This document shows, piece by piece, positions 59,951-64,000 of a DNA stretch of 64,000 nt (its first letter is position 1; each line of letters opens with the position of its first letter). The position numbers and the translations under genes are program-made. The notes beneath the pieces were generated by a model, which had not been told where the DNA came from, searched no databases, and saw nothing but the letters and a program-made list of their open reading frames with translations. Source of the stretch: Pseudidiomarina tainanensis (GTDB taxonomy: Bacteria; Pseudomonadota; Gammaproteobacteria; Enterobacterales; Alteromonadaceae); the NCBI RefSeq assembly GCF_004214835.1, contig NZ_PIQJ01000001.1, positions 1,674,001-1,738,000 on the forward strand, written 5' to 3'.

Positions 59951-60384
59951 AGCAGATTTTCATTACTGTTTTCACAATTTTTCTGATTGGCTTGGGCAGT
60001 AACGATCTTCAAGCAGAACAAAGTAAGCGGTTAGGCGCTTGGGAAGTACACTACAATGCCTTCAATTCAACTTTGTTGCGCCCTGAAATGGCGGCTCAGT
60101 ATGGGCTATCGCGAAGTGCAACGTTAGCCACCTTGAATATTTCGGTGCTTGATGCCACGGCGCCAGGAAAACCGGCGCAACAGGTAGAGATTTCAGGCTA
60201 TGTGATGAACCCATTGAGCCAACAACAAACGCTAGACTTCAATGAAGTTATTGAGGGTGAAGCGGTGTATTATCTAGCTCAAACCCGCTTCTCTAATCTT
60301 GAAACATTGCGGTTTTTTATCACAATTAAACAAGGTGACCAGACGCAAGAATTGCGTTTTCATAAAGAGTTTTGGGCCAACTAA
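59947..60384 (+). CDS. DUF4426 exported protein
   Basis: A 145-residue protein with a signal peptide (about 1-23, ending LQA) and an all-beta domain of the DUF4426 family. WEVHYNAFNSTLLRPEMAAQYG is the family N-terminal stretch. Function unknown; it is commonly found after yggT in Alteromonadales and Vibrionales-type genomes (recollection). It ends exactly where cvrA ends on the other strand. Confidence 0.87.
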   Translation: MKQIFITVFTIFLIGLGSNDLQAEQSKRLGAWEVHYNAFNSTLLRPEMAAQYGLSRSATLATLNISVLDATAPGKPAQQVEISGYVMNPLSQQQTLDFNEVIEGEAVYYLAQTRFSNLETLRFFITIKQGDQTQELRFHKEFWAN

Positions 60385-60398
60385 TTAGTTGGTCTTTT
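60374..60398 (+). terminator. Palindromic terminator shared by abutting stops
   Basis: The perfect palindrome CCAACTAATTAGTTGG (60377-60392) is centred exactly on the border between the stop codons of the DUF4426 gene and cvrA. With G-U pairs the stem extends to 8 bp (60374-60381 with 60388-60395) and is followed by TTTCTT on the plus strand. Confidence 0.75.
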
Positions 60399-62124
60399 CT
60401 TCTAGCAGTTTCACACCTACTTGCTTGATAAAGCCATCGTCAGTAACGTCTCGCACCGTTAATATGACTCGCTCAAGTTGTAATTGGTCACCAATGACCA
60501 CGCGACGATGGAATCTCTCCGTGAAGTACTCATGTATGGACATACCGAGTAGTCTACTATCGAGATCACCGACTGGATAAAAGCTAGCAACGTCTTTCAA
60601 CATTAATTCGCCACGCAAAGTGAAATCACCAAAGAATTGGCTACTCTGCAATTCAGTGGGTTTACCACCAGCGGCAAGTACACGACTTATGGCATCGACA
60701 TGTTTGAGTTTCGCAACAACAATCACGGTATCAGACTCTTGCAAAACGGGCTGACTTTTCGGCAGTAACCACTCACCATCACGAATAATGCCGACAAACT
60801 CAACGTCAACATTCCAACGCAATTCATCCCAATGATGATCACAAGCCGGTGAGCGCTCACTAATTTGATAAGCCCAGACTTCCATCGGATCTTTACTGCC
60901 AACGCGATCTAACGGCATCCGTCTATCTGGCTCGGCCGGAGCCGGAACTTCGAGACCTAGCCAGCGTGCCATCGGCGCAAGTGACCAGCCCTGCACAATC
61001 AGCGAGACCATGACCACCATAAAAGCAATATCAAAATAAAGCTCTTGGTTAGGAACCCCAGTTAACCATGGATAGAGCGCCAAAATAATGGGTACCGCGC
61101 CGCGTAACCCAACCCAGCTAATGAACACTTGTTCGCGCCACGGAAATACAAAAGGGATGAGACTAATTAATACTGCTAACGGCCGCGCGACAAATATCAT
61201 TAACACCGCGACACTGAGTGACAAAGTCCAATACTCCATTAAGTGCGAAGGCGTTACCAACAACCCCAGTATTAAGAACATCATGATTTGACTCAGCCAC
61301 GCGAGACCGTCTTGTACCTGCAAAATGTGAGGTAATTGCGGTAATCGTGAGTTGCCAATTTTGTAGCCCATCAAATAAACAGCAAGGTAGCCACTACCAC
61401 CTATACCCGATGTCATGGCAAAAATAACCACAGCTGATGCCGCCGCTAATAAAGGGAAAAAGGAAAACTGAACGGAGATTTTTTGCGCAATCCAAACGAA
61501 TGCTCTACCACCAACCCAGCCGGCAAAATATCCAAAGACAACCTGTTGAACAATATCAAGACTCACCCAACCTATCGAGAAACTCTCTGCCGACGCAATA
61601 ATCGAAGTCAGCGTCATGGTTAGAATAATCGCCATCGGATCGTTAGTACCTGATTCAATTTCAAGTGTTGAAGCAACCCGTTGTTTGATGCGCAGATTTT
61701 GCGATTGAAAAATACTGAATACCGCAGCCGCGTCGGTCGAACTGAGAATAGCACCAATCAGCAATGCAGTTGGCCATGGTAAGTCAAACAGCCATACAAC
61801 CCCTGAAGCTGTTAATGCGCAAGTTAAAGCTACACCAACAGTAGCGAGACTAATCGCTGGCCACAGAGCAACTCGAAAACGCTCTTTGTGCGTGCGCATG
61901 CCCCCGTCAAAGAGAATAATGACGAGCGCTAGCGAACCAATGAAAAAAGCCAGCTCTGGATTACTAAATTCAATGCCAAGCACGCCCTCTTCACCTGCTA
62001 ACATTCCTACAACCAGAAAAGTTAGAAGCAAGGGGGCACCGAGTCGATTAGAAACAACAGCTGCTAAAATACTAATTAGCAGCAGTGAACCCATCAACAG
62101 CATGATTCCAGTAATGCTGGTCAA
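60385..62124 (-). CDS. cvrA: K+/H+ antiporter, CPA1 family (CvrA/NhaP2 type)
   Basis: Inner-membrane cation/proton antiporter protecting against potassium or volume stress. The 579 residues have about 12 spans (1-390), the antiporter core ESGTNDPMAIILTMTL with the Asn-Asp pair, and a cytoplasmic TrkA-C-like domain (about 400-490) that binds nucleotides. The start is TTG at 62124, favoured by AAGGAGAG at 7-8 nt; ATG 62103 is an alternative. Confidence 0.9.
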   Translation of the reverse strand: MTSITGIMLLMGSLLLISILAAVVSNRLGAPLLLTFLVVGMLAGEEGVLGIEFSNPELAFFIGSLALVIILFDGGMRTHKERFRVALWPAISLATVGVALTCALTASGVVWLFDLPWPTALLIGAILSSTDAAAVFSIFQSQNLRIKQRVASTLEIESGTNDPMAIILTMTLTSIIASAESFSIGWVSLDIVQQVVFGYFAGWVGGRAFVWIAQKISVQFSFFPLLAAASAVVIFAMTSGIGGSGYLAVYLMGYKIGNSRLPQLPHILQVQDGLAWLSQIMMFLILGLLVTPSHLMEYWTLSLSVAVLMIFVARPLAVLISLIPFVFPWREQVFISWVGLRGAVPIILALYPWLTGVPNQELYFDIAFMVVMVSLIVQGWSLAPMARWLGLEVPAPAEPDRRMPLDRVGSKDPMEVWAYQISERSPACDHHWDELRWNVDVEFVGIIRDGEWLLPKSQPVLQESDTVIVVAKLKHVDAISRVLAAGGKPTELQSSQFFGDFTLRGELMLKDVASFYPVGDLDSRLLGMSIHEYFTERFHRRVVIGDQLQLERVILTVRDVTDDGFIKQVGVKLLEEKTN

Positions 62125-62135
62125 ATTTTCTCTCC

Positions 62136-62164
62136 TTGGTCACAATGCTTATGACCCGTATAAT
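62136..62164 (+). promoter_or_regulatory. Promoter of rdgB-hemW
   Basis: TTGGTC (62136-62141), 17-bp spacer and a perfect TATAAT (62159-62164), about 34 nt upstream of the rdgB ATG. Confidence 0.75.
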
Positions 62165-62197
62165 AACAGGCAAATATAAAATTCGGGTGAAAAATTC

Positions 62198-62794
62198 ATG
62201 CAAGAATTGGTTTTAGCTACTGGTAACAAAGGCAAAGTCGTTGAATTGGAGGCGCTGTTACAGCCGTTTGGTTGGAACGTCAGACCTCAGTCTGCATGGC
62301 ATTTTGCCGAGGCCGAAGAAACCGGATTGACCTTCATCGAAAATGCAATCCTCAAGGCGCGACATGCTGCACAGCATACCGGTTTGCCAGCTTTAGCTGA
62401 TGATTCAGGGCTAGCCGTTAACGCGTTGCAAGGAGCTCCCGGTATCTACTCTGCCCGTTATGCTGGGCCTGAATGCAATGATCAGGATAATATCGAAAAG
62501 TTGTTAGATACACTAAAAGACACCGCACCAGAACAACGCCAAGCAAGCTTTCACTGTGTTCTTGCCTATTTGCGTCATGCTAACGACCCGACGCCAATTA
62601 TCTGTCATGGACGATGGGATGGGATGATTGCGACAACACCGCAAGGCGAACAAGGTTTCGGTTATGACCCAGTATTTTGGATACCCGAACTAAATTGTAC
62701 GGCAGCACAACTTAGCACAGCTCAAAAACAACAACTCAGCCACCGTGGGCAAGCTTTACGCCAGTTCGTTAAGCAACTACAGGCGTCCCTATGA
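62198..62794 (+). CDS. rdgB: dITP/XTP pyrophosphatase
   Basis: House-cleaning enzyme hydrolysing dITP, ITP and XTP. The 198 residues show [15 protein letters not shown] at the N-terminus, [23 protein letters not shown] in the middle, [12 protein letters not shown] and [10 protein letters not shown] at the end, all conserved in the HAM1 family. Overlaps hemW by 4 nt. Confidence 0.96.
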   Translation: MQELVLATGNKGKVVELEALLQPFGWNVRPQSAWHFAEAEETGLTFIENAILKARHAAQHTGLPALADDSGLAVNALQGAPGIYSARYAGPECNDQDNIEKLLDTLKDTAPEQRQASFHCVLAYLRHANDPTPIICHGRWDGMIATTPQGEQGFGYDPVFWIPELNCTAAQLSTAQKQQLSHRGQALRQFVKQLQASL

Positions 62795-63936
62795 GCCACC
62801 TCAAATTGCCGCCGCTATCTTTGTATGTCCACATACCTTGGTGCATTCAAAAGTGTCCATATTGTGACTTTAATTCACATGCTTTAAAACATGATATTCC
62901 CGAGGCAATTTATGTTGCCCGATTACTGGATGACTTACGAGCTGACTTAGGTTGGGTTCAAGGACGCAGTCTCTCAAGCATTTTTATCGGTGGTGGCACA
63001 CCAAGCCTGTTTAGCGCCAGCAGTATCAAACAACTCTTGGATGGCATCAGTGCGTTAATTCCCCTGCAGCCTGACTGTGAGATCACCTTAGAAGCAAATC
63101 CAGGTACCTTTGAAACAGAGCGCTTTTCAGGATTTGTCGACGCAGGCATCACGCGATTATCAATAGGCGTACAAAGTTTGCAAAACGAGCAGCTCCAAGC
63201 GCTAGGTCGAATACACGATCCGCAACAAGCAATCGTCGCCGCCGAGCATGCTTCGAAATTAAACTTAACTAGTTATAATCTTGATTTGATGCACGGCCTG
63301 CCGGGTCAATCTCTAGCGGATGCAATGGCAGATTTGGATGGTGTTATTGCGCTGAACCCACCTCATATTTCTTGGTATCAGCTGACCATAGAACCAAATA
63401 CGGCATTTGCTAGCCGCCCACCGCAACTCCCAGAAGATGATGAGTTATGGCGCATACAAGAACACGGACATGACAAATTAGTTGCCGCGGGTTATCAGCA
63501 GTATGAAGTTAGCGCCTATGCAAAAATCGGGCACCAGAGTAAACATAATCGCAACTATTGGATGTTTGGCGATTATCTTGGCATTGGTTGCGGTGCGCAC
63601 AGCAAAATTACCTTACCCGCAGCTGGTGAAATTGTTCGTTGCGAAAAAATAAAGCATCCACAAGGTTATCTCGATCTTACCCGAGCGCTACGTTATAAAG
63701 AGTGGCTCGTGGACGCAGATGAGCGTCCGTTCGAGTTTTTTATGAATTACTTCCGCTTATTAGAACCGGTACCAAAATCGTCATTTGAAGACTTAACCGG
63801 CTTATCAAGCTCAGTGGCGGATGCACTCCTCACTGACGCCATCGCGAAACAGCTGGTGATTGATCAGGTGGATTATTGGGAAACGACACCGCTAGGACGA
63901 CGCTTTCTTAATAGTGTTCTCGACTTACTCGTATAG
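62791..63936 (+). CDS. hemW: HemW-family radical SAM protein (heme chaperone)
   Basis: Radical SAM protein related to coproporphyrinogen dehydrogenase HemN but now considered a heme chaperone. The 4Fe-4S motif is Cys18-x3-Cys22-x2-Cys25 ([17 protein letters not shown]); true HemN has an extra Cys after the last one, absent here. GGGTPSLF and RLSIGVQSL are SAM-binding stretches. Length 381 residues. rdgB-hemW linkage is conserved in gammaproteobacteria. Confidence 0.93.
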   Translation: MSHLKLPPLSLYVHIPWCIQKCPYCDFNSHALKHDIPEAIYVARLLDDLRADLGWVQGRSLSSIFIGGGTPSLFSASSIKQLLDGISALIPLQPDCEITLEANPGTFETERFSGFVDAGITRLSIGVQSLQNEQLQALGRIHDPQQAIVAAEHASKLNLTSYNLDLMHGLPGQSLADAMADLDGVIALNPPHISWYQLTIEPNTAFASRPPQLPEDDELWRIQEHGHDKLVAAGYQQYEVSAYAKIGHQSKHNRNYWMFGDYLGIGCGAHSKITLPAAGEIVRCEKIKHPQGYLDLTRALRYKEWLVDADERPFEFFMNYFRLLEPVPKSSFEDLTGLSSSVADALLTDAIAKQLVIDQVDYWETTPLGRRFLNSVLDLLV

Positions 63937-63966
63937 ATTTGAACGGGTTATTCTACCCGTTCAAAT
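63937..63966. terminator. Hairpin at the hemW/trmB convergent junction
   Basis: Perfect 12-bp stem (63937-63948 with 63955-63966) with a 6-nt loop. It begins 1 nt after the hemW stop; the trmB stop (63948-63950) spans the arm/loop boundary. The arm ends are A/T rich, giving AAATTT at the plus-strand exit. Confidence 0.8.
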
Positions 63967-64000
63967 TTCAAATCCCACACACCGTGTCCCAAGCGCTCGC
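63948..64000 (-). CDS. trmB: tRNA (guanine-N7)-methyltransferase, C-terminal fragment
   Basis: Only the last 17 codons are in the window. They read RLGHGVWDLKFERVE and stop, matching the conserved TrmB C-terminus (RLGHGVWDL in E. coli). TrmB makes m7G46 in tRNA. trmB near hemW is usual in gammaproteobacteria. The rest lies beyond the right edge. Confidence 0.8.
   Translation of the reverse strand, partial: ERLGHGVWDLKFERVE

Overview
The window is chromosomal DNA of a gammaproteobacterium. It is dense with housekeeping genes, uses Shine-Dalgarno starts, and carries a gammaproteobacterial Zur, PriB, RraB, LptF/LptG, TolC, ParC/ParE and a type IV pilus PilT/PilU pair. Gene neighbourhoods such as pilT-pilU / yggS-proC-yggT-DUF4426 / rdgB-hemW / trmB and exeA-gspB / cca / uppP-folK-folB suggest the Alteromonadales; Idiomarinaceae is my best guess from gene content and is an inference. 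I see no transposase, integrase, phage gene, CRISPR array or recognisable anti-phage cluster.

Layout. 1-635: 5' part of a BCCT transporter. 762-5946: a complete S10 ribosomal operon (rpsJ to rpsQ, minus strand) with its own promoter, an S10-type leader and a terminator, but without the spc operon after it or the str operon before it. 5947-7800: a degenerate heptamer repeat locus, then a secreted dipeptidase preceded by two small unknown envelope proteins and a palindromic operator candidate. 7927-12494: dusA, a secreted amidase, zur and dnaB. 12608-14736: an ECF sigma / anti-sigma / DUF4097 operon with a matching ECF-type promoter. 14809-16400: rpsF-priB-rpsR-rplI. 16382-20345: an orphan membrane protein, rlmB, rnr, an inverted heptamer-repeat locus and tRNA-Leu(CAA). 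20545-28252: RDD protein, lptF-lptG, pepA-holC-valS. 28300-36696: GntP permease, plsC-rraB, parE-parC, yqiA, yqiB, nudF. 36941-43507: tolC-lpxL, glnE, CYTH/CHAD triphosphatase. 43700-48685: short PutA and an acyl-CoA dehydrogenase. 48765-55589: gspB-exeA, cca, uppP, folB-folK, plsY, tsaD. 55652-63936: pilT-pilU, yggS-proC-yggT-DUF4426, cvrA, rdgB-hemW. The right edge holds the last codons of trmB.

Themes. The window serves translation (ribosomal proteins, valS, tRNA-Leu, rlmB, dusA, tsaD, cca), replication and topology (dnaB, priB, holC, parC, parE) and envelope building (lptFG, lpxL, plsC, plsY, uppP, tolC, pilTU, exeA/gspB). The most interesting non-coding signals are two loci built from inverted arrays of a related 7-bp unit (5951-6075 and 20001-20247), and a recurrent design at convergent gene pairs. 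At five of nine such junctions a strong hairpin is placed so that the minus-strand gene's stop codon sits at the edge of the loop and its last codons form one arm. I did not find a clearly new multi-gene system; the nearest candidates are the small envelope protein pair upstream of the dipeptidase and the ECF/DUF4097 operon.
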